DNA of 56,955 nt from Chryseobacterium gleum. GTDB taxonomy: Bacteria > Bacteroidota > Bacteroidia > Flavobacteriales > Schleiferiaceae. Numbering within the stretch: the stretch's first letter is position 1; every line of letters starts with the position of its first letter. The notes beneath the pieces were generated by a model. It saw only the letters and a list, made by a program, of their open reading frames with translations. It did no database searches and had not been told where the DNA came from. Location: positions 1 through 56,955 of the forward strand of contig CAMCXO010000016.1 in assembly GCA_945883565.1 (NCBI GenBank). The letters are read 5' to 3'. The position numbers were made by a program, and so were the translations under genes. Shown in pieces: positions 37,749 to 46,493 of the stretch.

Positions 37749-38603
37749 ATGACCAAAAACCAATCGATGAACCCATATCTAAACTCCGAATTTCAAGATT
37801 TGGCTGCAGTTGCCGAGCAATTTAAAGCACAGTATACCAGCGCACAGCCTTTCCCCAGCATCTCATTCAAGAATTTCTTTAATCCGGATTTTCTTAGTAG
37901 TGTATTAGAAGAGTTTCCTGACCTTAGTAAAGCCGCAGCAAGTCAGTACAATGATACCAAGCAGATAAAATTTGAAGGAAAAGGTGAAAGGCCTTTTGGC
38001 ATAAATACCAAACAGCTTATGCACTTCCTAAACTCTGAACCTTTCTTAGAATTTCTGCAATCTTTAACCAGTATAAAAGAAACTCTTCTAGGCGACCCTT
38101 ATTTTGTGGGTGGGGGTATGCATGAAATCAAGCCTGGTGGACTCCTAAAAGTTCATGCCGATTTTAATAAGCACCCAAAAACAAACCTCGATCGTCGTAT
38201 TAATGTGCTGGTTTACCTAAACAAAGATTGGCAAGAATCTTATGGCGGGCATTTCGAATTGTGGGATAAAGACATGAAAGCTTGCGTTCATAAAATTCTA
38301 CCGGAATTCAACACCCTGGCCATGTTCTCTACTACAGATTTTTCTTACCACGGGCACCCTAACCCGTTAAGCTGCCCTCCAGACAGAAGTAGAAAATCAT
38401 TGGCCTTATATTACTATTCCAACGGACGTCCTGCAGAGGAAATAAATCCGGAATTAACCAAACATTCAACATTGTGGAAAGCCAGAGAAGGTGACCAAGC
38501 CGATGCTGTAGCATTAAAACTTAACTCTAAACAAAAAATTAAAAAATTGGTTGAAGGCATCACACCTCCTGTTATTTATAAAGCCCTTAACAAAAAGAAA
38601 TAA
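37749..38603 (+). CDS. 2-oxoglutarate/Fe(II)-dependent oxygenase
   Basis: A 284-residue dioxygenase of the prolyl-4-hydroxylase-like type. The iron triad HAD (His136, Asp138) and His201 in SYHGHP, plus the 2-oxoglutarate-binding arginine (Arg215 in SRKSLALYYYS), are present, with VLVYLNKDW in the core. Substrate (protein, lipid or small molecule) unknown. It could also start at the ATG six codons on. A clear AAGGA ribosome-binding site precedes it, and its TAA overlaps the ATG of a CDGSH gene by one base, so both are made together. Confidence 0.85.
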   Translation: MTKNQSMNPYLNSEFQDLAAVAEQFKAQYTSAQPFPSISFKNFFNPDFLSSVLEEFPDLSKAAASQYNDTKQIKFEGKGERPFGINTKQLMHFLNSEPFLEFLQSLTSIKETLLGDPYFVGGGMHEIKPGGLLKVHADFNKHPKTNLDRRINVLVYLNKDWQESYGGHFELWDKDMKACVHKILPEFNTLAMFSTTDFSYHGHPNPLSCPPDRSRKSLALYYYSNGRPAEEINPELTKHSTLWKAREGDQADAVALKLNSKQKIKKLVEGITPPVIYKALNKKK

Positions 38604-38806
38604 TGAGCTCAGAGACTTCTTCCGAAACCGTACGCATTTATAGAAAACCCGCAGGTCCCATTCGGGTTGAAGGACTTGTTAATTTAACAGATGCAGATGG
38701 CAATGCTTTACCCCACCCGCCTGCCTTTTCCCTATGTGGATGTGGACAATCACAAAAAATGCCTTTTTGCGATGCTTCCCACAAAACTTTAACAGAAAAC
38801 ATCTAA
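38603..38806 (+). CDS. CDGSH-type iron-sulfur protein
   Basis: A 67-residue 2Fe-2S protein. The ligands are Cys45, Cys47, Cys56 and His60 in CGCGQSQKMPFCDASH. This fits the CDGSH consensus except that the glycine before Ser is alanine, which leaves all four ligands intact. The cluster has the redox-labile 3Cys-1His coordination of the mitoNEET family. It is translationally coupled to the upstream Fe(II) oxygenase, suggesting an electron or iron-sulfur link between them. That link is inference. Confidence 0.88.
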   Translation: MSSETSSETVRIYRKPAGPIRVEGLVNLTDADGNALPHPPAFSLCGCGQSQKMPFCDASHKTLTENI

Positions 38807-38817
38807 GAATTATCGCC

Positions 38818-39729
38818 TTAAAAAAGGCTTGTGAGTTGGTCTATCAAACCCAATTGTTCACCTTTTCGCTTTACAATTAAAAGTGGGAATCCAATGTTGA
38901 ACATAGCCACTGCTTCGGCAATCGAACCTAAAAGTACGGTTGCCGAAGCGGTTTGACCTTTCGAAGCCATAACAATCAAAGGTCCATTCATTTTATTCGC
39001 GAATTCACGAATTTCCTCTTCCATTGATTTTTGATCAAGAGGAAGGGCATGAAAAGTTACTCGATTTGTTAGAGATTTTTTGATTTTTAGTTCTTCAAAT
39101 CTTTCATACGATCGGCTTTTTAAGGCTAATTGCATTTCCCTCAGAGATTCAGATGCCCTCAAATAACTGAAATGGGCTTGGTACAGGTGCAGAACCTGAA
39201 TCTCGACACCCAATTCCTCAGATAATCCTAAAGCGAATTTAAATGCCTCATGCGAACGCTCACTAAAATCAGTTAAGTTCAAAACACTTTGAATTTTTTG
39301 GCAACTTTCAGGGAGAATAAGCAGTGAGCATTTTGATTCTCTTAAAAGTTTTCGGAGCGTAATTCCTGAAGATTCTGTTTTTGACTTTTGACCAACAACT
39401 ACCAAATCAATACCTTTCTCATCCACTACTTCAAGCAAACAATCAGTTATATTACCTTCTTTTATAATAATTTCCAAAGGAATCTTTGTTTCATCAATAT
39501 ATCCCACTACAAGATTCTGAATATGATCTTGAGCTTCTTCAACACTTGGAAGTATATCAAACAAATGGGAAGGAAAATCATTAGGTAATTGATGACTGAG
39601 GACATGTACTGCGAAGAGTTTATCCATGGCTTTTAATGTTGAATTATTCTCTAAAAAATTCAACATGGCTTTATCATGCACACTTAGGTCAAGTGCTAAA
39701 AGCACAGATATGGTAGGCGTTGTGGCCAT
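38818..39729 (-). CDS. Tandem universal stress protein, last gene of the V-ATPase operon
   Basis: A 303-residue protein of two UspA domains (about 1-145 and 150-300). The first lacks the nucleotide motif (VVVGQKSK only). The second keeps an A-x2-G-x9-GS version (ASKGQTASATVLLGS), near the ATP-binding GX2GX9GS. Its ATG shares one base with the TAA of V-ATPase subunit K, so it is translationally coupled to the proton/sodium pump subunit. Usp proteins respond to starvation, hypoxia and low ATP. Coupling suggests that it tunes or reports on ATPase activity, which is inference. Confidence 0.9.
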   Translation of the reverse strand: MATTPTISVLLALDLSVHDKAMLNFLENNSTLKAMDKLFAVHVLSHQLPNDFPSHLFDILPSVEEAQDHIQNLVVGYIDETKIPLEIIIKEGNITDCLLEVVDEKGIDLVVVGQKSKTESSGITLRKLLRESKCSLLILPESCQKIQSVLNLTDFSERSHEAFKFALGLSEELGVEIQVLHLYQAHFSYLRASESLREMQLALKSRSYERFEELKIKKSLTNRVTFHALPLDQKSMEEEIREFANKMNGPLIVMASKGQTASATVLLGSIAEAVAMFNIGFPLLIVKRKGEQLGLIDQLTSLF

Positions 39730-40196
39730 TATGAAACCAATGCGCTTATTAAAAACAGAGCAGCAAAGGCTATAATGGCATACAATTCAGGGAACACAGC
39801 TAAAATGAGGGTTCTACCAAATACATCGTTACCTGAACCTATGCTATCTATTCCACTTGCGCAAACCCTTCCTTGGAAAATACCCGAAAACAAACCAGCT
39901 AAACCTAATGCCAATCCGCTACCTAAAATCGCGGCACCTTTTAGCATGCTCATATCCGCAGATATTAAATCCTGCAGAAAGTAAAAACCGGCAAATCCAT
40001 ACAAACCTTGAGTACCCGGAAGAGCAGAAAGCACCACAAAACTTCCAAATTGTTCAGGTCGTTTTCGTACAGCTCCAACTGTGGCCATAGCACCCGTTGC
40101 AGTGCCTATTGCACTTCCTGCCCCCGAAAGCCCGATTAGCAATCCTATGCCTATAAAAGCCAGTGTTAAGGCCATAGAATCATTTAAAGTTTCCAT
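39729..40196 (-). CDS. atpK: V-type ATPase subunit K (rotor ring), predicted Na+-type
   Basis: A 155-residue double hairpin (four transmembrane helices), the membrane rotor subunit of the V/A-type ATPase. Leu59, Thr62 and Gln63 in LPGTQGLYGF, Gln108 in FQGR, and the ion-carrying Glu137 in FPELYA match the Na+ ligands Leu61, Thr64, Gln65, Gln110 and Glu139 of the Enterococcus hirae NtpK rotor with a constant offset of two. One glutamate per two hairpins is the V-type pattern. The gene lies 17 bp after subunit I and overlaps the universal stress gene by one base. Confidence 0.94.
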   Translation of the reverse strand: METLNDSMALTLAFIGIGLLIGLSGAGSAIGTATGAMATVGAVRKRPEQFGSFVVLSALPGTQGLYGFAGFYFLQDLISADMSMLKGAAILGSGLALGLAGLFSGIFQGRVCASGIDSIGSGNDVFGRTLILAVFPELYAIIAFAALFLISALVS

Positions 40197-40213
40197 ATTT
40201 AAGTTTTACGCAT

Positions 40214-42019
40214 TTACTTACCAAAGGGTTTATAATCTAAACCGTTGCCTTCAAATCCTGCATTGTTGTAAAATTCAACAAAAGTTAGTCTTAGCGGATG
40301 CACAAACGAGCCCAAAACGGCTAGACCAAAGTTTAACCCATGACCCAATAGAAAAAAAACAACTGCCGCAACCACATACCACCCGCCCTTCTCCCATATT
40401 TGTCCTCCAATTTGATTCACAACCAAACCTAATACCGATGACGCTACACCCAATGCAAACAGCCTTACATAAGAAAGAATATCACCCAATAAACCAGTGA
40501 AAATAAAAAATATAGGTAGAACACCTGTAGCAATTCTTTGAAGAGGTTTTTGTGCTAAATCGTGAAAAAACAAAACCATCAAAATACCACCAACAAGACC
40601 AAACTGTAATGCCATATTCATTAACCAAAAGATTTCCGTTTTACGAAGTAGAAAAAGGGCTATTACACTGCAAATAATCAGGAATTTCCCGATTTCGGGG
40701 ATTGCAAATCTCAAAGCAAAATAGCGAATTCGCTTTGCAATTGCAATTATTACAGCCGTAATTATTTGAACAATCCCGATAACTAAAGCCACATTAAAAG
40801 CGTTAATAGCTACTGAAGTATCATCAGGGATTAAAACTATGTTCTGTAAATTTCTGGCCCATTCAAATGGACTGTTATTGGAAAGCGCTATTCCAAATAC
40901 ACTTCCCGATTTAATTAATCCGGTTATGAAAGTCATAACACCTAAAACAAAAATTAACCAAGCAGTATTAGGTTGATTTTTTAGAAATGATTTTATACCA
41001 AAAATTGGAATCAAGGTTAACAAAAAACCGTAACCAGCATCTCCTAAGCAATATGCAAATAAAATAGGATAAAATACCGCAATAAACGGAGTTAAATCGA
41101 ACTCGAAATAAGAGGGCAATTGAAAAATTCGTGTAATAGGCTCAAAAAGTTGTAAATACTTTTTGTTTTGTAGTACCACCGGTACTTCATCGCCTTTTTC
41201 TGGAATCTCTATGCTGTAAGCTAATTGTAGCGAATCTAGTAAACTTTTAACTTTTGCTTCCTCTAGAGCCGGAAACCAGGCATTGAGTAAAACAAATTCT
41301 TTCTGGTCTAACCTTTCTATTGCTTGATTAGCTTCTTTAAGTATTAACTGCGTGTTTAACTCATTGGAAGTTGACTTTAAATATTCTGTTTCTTTCGACA
41401 AACTCGCTAACTCTGCCTCTAAAATGTGTAAGGCATCACTTTCTATTTGAAACGCACTACGCGCTTCATCAGCAAAAAGCATAGGCAGCTCGTAAACTTC
41501 AAATGGCAAGTCAGGTGGAATTCCTTGACCAATTAAGAGCAAATATGAAAAACCGTTATTTCGATATGTTTCGAAAACAGAAAACCCACCATAGAATTGT
41601 TTTTGCCAAAGTTGTTGCTTGGCTTTATAGAAATAAAAACATATACCTGCGCTTTCTAAAGTTTCATATTTATTTCTCGAACACTCTCCCCAGTACTCCC
41701 AAAATTTAATCTCTTTCTTTAAGGCTCTTATCTTATCCAAATGCCCTGAACGCCTTTCCAGCATCTCTTCCAAAACACGACTGATATCTTTACGATGAAA
41801 AGCAAATTTTTTATCGACAATAAAACGGCCAGATAATTGTTCCAACAGTTTGCAAGATTCGGCGAATCGATTCAACTGTGCTCTTATAAATAACGAATCA
41901 TTATCAACTCGCCCTTTGTTAATTAAATGAAAAAGCCCTAAGCTCTTAAATTCTGAAAGAATGATATTAACTTCAGACTCCAAGGTTAAAATGGCCAATT
42001 TGCGCATCTCAAGTATCAT
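40214..42019 (-). CDS. atpI: V-type ATPase subunit I (membrane stator)
   Basis: A 601-residue subunit a/I. A cytoplasmic coiled-coil half (about 1-300) is followed by a membrane half with about eight helices. The conserved LGDAGYGFLLTL, SYVRLFALGVASSVLGLVVN with the essential arginine, GHGLNFGLAVLGSFVHPLRLTFVEFYNNAGF and the final KPF match the family. The start is the ATG at 42019, which overlaps the subunit D stop as ATGA. A TTG two codons upstream lies inside subunit D; another ATG lies at 42007. It forms the ion path with ring subunit K. Confidence 0.94.
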   Translation of the reverse strand: MILEMRKLAILTLESEVNIILSEFKSLGLFHLINKGRVDNDSLFIRAQLNRFAESCKLLEQLSGRFIVDKKFAFHRKDISRVLEEMLERRSGHLDKIRALKKEIKFWEYWGECSRNKYETLESAGICFYFYKAKQQLWQKQFYGGFSVFETYRNNGFSYLLLIGQGIPPDLPFEVYELPMLFADEARSAFQIESDALHILEAELASLSKETEYLKSTSNELNTQLILKEANQAIERLDQKEFVLLNAWFPALEEAKVKSLLDSLQLAYSIEIPEKGDEVPVVLQNKKYLQLFEPITRIFQLPSYFEFDLTPFIAVFYPILFAYCLGDAGYGFLLTLIPIFGIKSFLKNQPNTAWLIFVLGVMTFITGLIKSGSVFGIALSNNSPFEWARNLQNIVLIPDDTSVAINAFNVALVIGIVQIITAVIIAIAKRIRYFALRFAIPEIGKFLIICSVIALFLLRKTEIFWLMNMALQFGLVGGILMVLFFHDLAQKPLQRIATGVLPIFFIFTGLLGDILSYVRLFALGVASSVLGLVVNQIGGQIWEKGGWYVVAAVVFFLLGHGLNFGLAVLGSFVHPLRLTFVEFYNNAGFEGNGLDYKPFGK

Positions 42020-42603
42020 GACCAATCCAGATTTTGGCGCATTTTGGCAATCTTCTTTGCCGCTTTGGCAATATTCTCTTTATCTTCCAAAAATCTCTTT
42101 ATTTTCCGCACAGAAATTTTATAAAAAGGAATTTGAACCTTTTCATAAAGATTAACTTTTTGGGTTGTTTTCTTTCTTGCAAATTCTAAGCTCAACAGTT
42201 GCTCATGAGCCAACCGAACCTTTAAACTCAATTCCACCAAGTCTTTTAAACGTTTTATACCTTGAAACAACCATATTGGGCCGTAAATCCAATCCGCTTC
42301 AAACTCCTCAAATTCCACTTCTTCTAAGGTTTTCAGTTTTACTCCAGCCGTTATTTTAGTTCCAAAATGAATATGTTTAATACGTAAAATAGATGGCCAT
42401 TCTAACCAAATTCCAGCCTGCTTCAAAAGAGTAAATCTCAATTCATGAAGCTCCTTCTCCAGTGTTTCCAATAATGTTTGTTGTTGAAAAATAGCTTTTC
42501 TAAGAGCAGCCTCTTTACCTTGTAACACCGGAAGTGCCTTTTGGCGAATTTTCATTTGCCTTTCAAACATTTGGATGGTGCTCTTGTCGTAACTGAATTG
42601 CAT
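42016..42603 (-). CDS. atpD: V-type ATPase subunit D (central stalk)
   Basis: A 195-residue mostly helical protein forming the central rotor shaft. N-terminal long helix (QMKIRQKALPVLQGKEAALR) and C-terminal helix (RALRR-type replaced by VRKIKRFLEDKENI) pair as a coiled coil, with a small beta region between. The sequence is diverged, but size, helices and position between B and I identify it. It begins one base after the subunit B stop and ends with a 4-base overlap into subunit I. No subunit F gene, the usual partner on the shaft, is in the operon. Confidence 0.87.
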   Translation of the reverse strand: MQFSYDKSTIQMFERQMKIRQKALPVLQGKEAALRKAIFQQQTLLETLEKELHELRFTLLKQAGIWLEWPSILRIKHIHFGTKITAGVKLKTLEEVEFEEFEADWIYGPIWLFQGIKRLKDLVELSLKVRLAHEQLLSLEFARKKTTQKVNLYEKVQIPFYKISVRKIKRFLEDKENIAKAAKKIAKMRQNLDWS

Positions 42604-42604
42604 T

Positions 42605-43930
42605 TTATGGTATTTTTACCCAGTATTTATCAATTAGGGCAGATTTTATCCCTGTTTCCCAAGGTTCAAAATATCGGCTTAATAACACCCATCCTAAATT
42701 TAATATTTCATCGATTGGCAAATTGACTTTGATCGACAGAACTTCCTTGGCGTAATCGATAGCAAATTTTAAACAACGATTATCAAAATCGCTTAGTTCG
42801 AAACCATTTTCTTGTTTAAGCCTAGCTTCACTCGCGTCGGCATACAAACGCACCAAAGCATTCATTAATTGAGGGTGGTCTTCTCTTGTTGTCTTGCCAA
42901 TAACATTTTGTTTAAGTCTCGACAAACTCCTAAAAGGATCTATTATGGTTTCACCTGAATAACTATCCCACTTTAAATAAAGCTGACCTTCTGTAATGTA
43001 CCCCGTATTATCAGGAATGGCATGGGTTATATCGCCATCATTTAAAGTGGTTACCGCCACTAAGGTAATAGAACCACCATGAGGAAACTGAACTGCTTTT
43101 TCGTAAATTCCTGCCAAATCGCTATAAAGCGAGCCTGGCATGGCATCTTTAGATGGAATTTGATCCATTTTATTTGAAACAATCGCCAAAGCATCGGCAT
43201 ACAAAGTCATATCAGACAATAAAACCAAAACATTTAATTTCAAATCGTTTGCAAAATATTCGGCTGCAACCAAACTCATATCAGGAATAAGCAAGCGCTC
43301 CATGGTTGGCGACTCGGCTGTATTTACGAATGCTAATAACTTACTTTCAGCACCAGAAGCTTTAAACTTACTTTGAAACATTAGCCAATCGTCTTGCGAA
43401 ATACCCATAGCCCCCAAAATGATTCGATCGGCCTTTGACCTTAAAGCAACATCGGCCAAAACTGAATTATATGGCTGGTCGGGATCGGCAAAAAACGGGA
43501 TTTTCTGACCAGTAACTAGACTATTATTCAAATCAATACCACCAATTCCGGTAGCTAAAAACTTAGATGGCATGCTTCTGCGGACCGGGTTCACCGCAGG
43601 CCCCTTTAAATAACGCTTTTCTCCCGACGGTTTTAAACCGCCATCAATTGGGCGACCTAAGGCATCAAAATAGCGACCAATCAACCATTCGCTAACCTCC
43701 AAAAATGGCAAATCACCTGTAAATACTACCTCTGAATTAGTTGAAATACCTTCGGTTCCTGCAAACACCTGCAAGCTCACTTCATTGCCTTTTAATCTTA
43801 TAACCTGAGCCGCTCGTCCATCAACCCAAGCCAATTCGCCATACTGAACGCCACTGGCTTCCAACGTTATTGTGGCTTTAGACAGAGCGAAGATGCTTTT
43901 AAATACTTTTTGAAGAGCCCTCCGGTTCAC
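42605..43930 (-). CDS. atpB: V-type ATPase subunit B (non-catalytic)
   Basis: A 441-residue non-catalytic subunit. It lacks a Walker A loop (GQKIPFFADPDQ in its place), has LADVALRS, the LLSDMTLYADALA segment, PGSLYSDLAGIYEKA, the nucleotide-contact SLSRLKQNVIGKTTREDH stretch and the C-terminal helix ILNLGWVLL. Slightly shorter than the usual 460. The start is a GTG at 43930 that overlaps the subunit A stop as GTGA, so the two hexamer subunits are made in a coupled way. Confidence 0.95.
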   Translation of the reverse strand: MNRRALQKVFKSIFALSKATITLEASGVQYGELAWVDGRAAQVIRLKGNEVSLQVFAGTEGISTNSEVVFTGDLPFLEVSEWLIGRYFDALGRPIDGGLKPSGEKRYLKGPAVNPVRRSMPSKFLATGIGGIDLNNSLVTGQKIPFFADPDQPYNSVLADVALRSKADRIILGAMGISQDDWLMFQSKFKASGAESKLLAFVNTAESPTMERLLIPDMSLVAAEYFANDLKLNVLVLLSDMTLYADALAIVSNKMDQIPSKDAMPGSLYSDLAGIYEKAVQFPHGGSITLVAVTTLNDGDITHAIPDNTGYITEGQLYLKWDSYSGETIIDPFRSLSRLKQNVIGKTTREDHPQLMNALVRLYADASEARLKQENGFELSDFDNRCLKFAIDYAKEVLSIKVNLPIDEILNLGWVLLSRYFEPWETGIKSALIDKYWVKIP

Positions 43931-45693
43931 GGCAAAATGGTATTGGTTGAAACAGTACTCAAAAGCTCTTCTGCCAGGTTCTGATAGCTGTAAAATCCAT
44001 CAGACTTAAACTTATGAAAATTCATTTGTCTGCAAAAATCAATCAATTTCTTAAAGAAAAATGAAACCTTTTCATAGTCCTCAAAATCAAAATTAATTCG
44101 ACAAATTCTTAATATAAACTCAAGCATATATACCTGTCTTTCCATAGGACAATTCATATCATTTTCATCAAAAGAGTCTTGCTGCACAAAGACAAAATCA
44201 ATTAATTCACTTTTCCAAAATCCAATATGATACTCTATAGGTACTCCATCGTCACCTAAAATAGAAATCTGCTCGCGATATTCTAAACCTTTTTGAAGAT
44301 AAATACGCGCAGATGCCACAACATCCGGCCAATTGTCCGCTAGCTTAATACGACTTTCTTCAATAAAATCAGGATAATCGAGATATCGTGAATAAGATAA
44401 TAAAGGATCTATAGCTGGGTAGCGCTTGGCGTCTGCCCTTTTTTGGCTTAAAGCATAAAAGCAACGTGCTACTTTTCCGGTTGATTCAGTTACAGGTTCT
44501 TTAAAATTCCCTCCGGCAGGCGATACGGTTCCTAGGAAGGTTATGGAACCTATTTCGCCATTGTCCAATTCAACCTCACCAGCTCGGCTGTAAAATTGGG
44601 AAATGGTGGCAGGTAACTCAACCGGGAAAGCATCAGTTCCGGGCATTTCCTCTAGTCTATTCGACATTTCTCTGAGTGCCTGAGCCCAACGCGAAGTACT
44701 ATCGGCCAACAACAGAACTTTAAGACCCATATTTCTGTAATATTCTGCCAACGTCATGCCCAAATAAACAGATGTTTCACGAGCGGCCACAGGCATATTG
44801 GAGGTATTACATACTATGGTTGTTTTATCTTTAAGCTTTCGACCAGTACGTAAATCCTCAAGCTCAGGAAAATGGGTAAATATATCTACCACTTCATTGG
44901 CCCTTTCGCCGCAAGCGACTAAAATGACTAAATCAGAATCGTTGTTTTTGGCTATAGCCTGTTGAAGTACCGTTTTTCCTGTACCAAAAGCGCCAGGAAT
45001 AAAACCCGTTCCACCCTCGGCGATGGGGTTTAAACTGTCTATAACCCGTATACCTGTATGAAATATTTTCGTTGGACTGCGCTTAATTTTATACGATTGT
45101 AGACTCTTTTTTACAGGCCATTTTTGGAGCATATTGACATCCAATAGATTCCCTTTCTCACTTTTTACTTTAAACAAAGTTTCATCAGGTCTATAACCTC
45201 CTTCAGGTGCCGCTTCCATTACCTCATAGACTCCTTCCAATGCAAACGGCAACATTATTTTATGAGGAATCCAAAGTTCTTTAACTTCACCAAGCCATTG
45301 ACCAGCCACAACCTTAGCGCCAACTTTAACGAATGGCGTAAATTCAAATATTTCACTTTTATTTACTGAAGCCGTAATTTCACCAGGTTTTATAAAAAGT
45401 CCTGGAATTAAGTCTAAATCATTCTGTAAACCATCATAGTTTCTACTAATAATGCCAGGTCCCAATTCGGCTTCCAATAAATGTCCTGTAAACTCAACTG
45501 TATCTCCTATTCTTAAAAACAAACTATTCTCAAATAACTGCGCAAATATTAAATGGCGGCTAACTTTAATCACTTCTGCCATTAATTTGAGCCCCCGCGT
45601 TTCCACAAAACAGATCTCATTCTGCATAACTGGACCAAGCGGTTTTATGCTTAATAAGTTAGAGCTAATACCCGAAATTGTACCGGTGGTCAT
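43927..45693 (-). CDS. atpA: V-type ATPase subunit A (catalytic)
   Basis: A 588-residue catalytic subunit. The barrel (about 1-75) is followed by the A-type nonhomologous insert (about 110-190), Walker A GAFGTGKT at 234-241, CGERANEV with catalytic Glu263, ADSTSRWAQALREMS near 330, the EMPGTDAFPVELP arm, and the C-terminal helical domain. Slightly longer than many bacterial forms. It is coupled at both ends by 4-base overlaps (DUF2764 upstream, subunit B downstream). Confidence 0.97.
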   Translation of the reverse strand: MTTGTISGISSNLLSIKPLGPVMQNEICFVETRGLKLMAEVIKVSRHLIFAQLFENSLFLRIGDTVEFTGHLLEAELGPGIISRNYDGLQNDLDLIPGLFIKPGEITASVNKSEIFEFTPFVKVGAKVVAGQWLGEVKELWIPHKIMLPFALEGVYEVMEAAPEGGYRPDETLFKVKSEKGNLLDVNMLQKWPVKKSLQSYKIKRSPTKIFHTGIRVIDSLNPIAEGGTGFIPGAFGTGKTVLQQAIAKNNDSDLVILVACGERANEVVDIFTHFPELEDLRTGRKLKDKTTIVCNTSNMPVAARETSVYLGMTLAEYYRNMGLKVLLLADSTSRWAQALREMSNRLEEMPGTDAFPVELPATISQFYSRAGEVELDNGEIGSITFLGTVSPAGGNFKEPVTESTGKVARCFYALSQKRADAKRYPAIDPLLSYSRYLDYPDFIEESRIKLADNWPDVVASARIYLQKGLEYREQISILGDDGVPIEYHIGFWKSELIDFVFVQQDSFDENDMNCPMERQVYMLEFILRICRINFDFEDYEKVSFFFKKLIDFCRQMNFHKFKSDGFYSYQNLAEELLSTVSTNTILP

Positions 45694-46493
45694 GTCTTAA
45701 ACTGGTTAGAGTCTATGATTTGATTTAAATATAAATCTAATTCCTGAGAAAAGTTGTTTTCATTAATAAAAGCTTCTCGATACCTGTTTAAAATTGATAA
45801 AAGAATACTAAAAACATGCTCCCTCTGATATAACCTGGGCTTTGACATTTCAATGGCTCTGTTCTCAAGCATTTGGCCTACACATTGGTCCATACCCATT
45901 AAATCAGTCATCTCTAATGCCTCCCATAACGAAGTAACGCCCGGGAAATTCAATTCCTGTTGTAAATCTGGCTTTTGCTGAACGCTTAATTTAAACGGCG
46001 TCGCCACTAACATGGTTGTTTGAATATTCAAGTAATCTAGAATAGCTTGTCGAATTCCAAAAGAATATTCTACCAAATTCAAAGCGAAATAACATTTACT
46101 ATTTTTAAGATAATCTAAATGAAAAACAGCCAAACTATAAGTCAACTCAGGCCATTTAAACTGAGGCATTTTCGATCGATTTTCTTGATAAAACCACTGC
46201 ATAAAATGTGGCAATTCAGATCCAGGGCTTTTAATAGCATGCAATTCTGCGGCTGCTATTCTATAAAGCTTTTTGTGCCTGGGTGTTTTTATTCCAAGAA
46301 ATTTATAGGCCAAATAGTTACTTAAATTTAAATTATCGTGAAAATGACAAATCTGGCTCAACTCCTCGGCATCTTCGGCTTCTATTTGATCAAAAATACT
46401 TAAAAAATAACTCTGCAATTGGTCAGTGCTGTATTTTGTATCTTCTCTAAATACCGGAAGCGAACTAATTAAATAAAAATAATTTGCCCTCAT
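45690..46493 (-). CDS. DUF2764 protein, V-ATPase operon
   Basis: A 267-residue, mostly helical protein starting NYFYLISSLPVF, a DUF2764 hallmark. DUF2764 occurs inside V-ATPase operons of Bacteroidota, Chlamydiae and spirochaetes, where canonical subunit C is missing; it may fill the C (rotor-top socket) position, but I know of no proof. It overlaps subunit E and subunit A by 4 bases each. Confidence 0.82.
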   Translation of the reverse strand: MRANYFYLISSLPVFREDTKYSTDQLQSYFLSIFDQIEAEDAEELSQICHFHDNLNLSNYLAYKFLGIKTPRHKKLYRIAAAELHAIKSPGSELPHFMQWFYQENRSKMPQFKWPELTYSLAVFHLDYLKNSKCYFALNLVEYSFGIRQAILDYLNIQTTMLVATPFKLSVQQKPDLQQELNFPGVTSLWEALEMTDLMGMDQCVGQMLENRAIEMSKPRLYQREHVFSILLSILNRYREAFINENNFSQELDLYLNQIIDSNQFKT

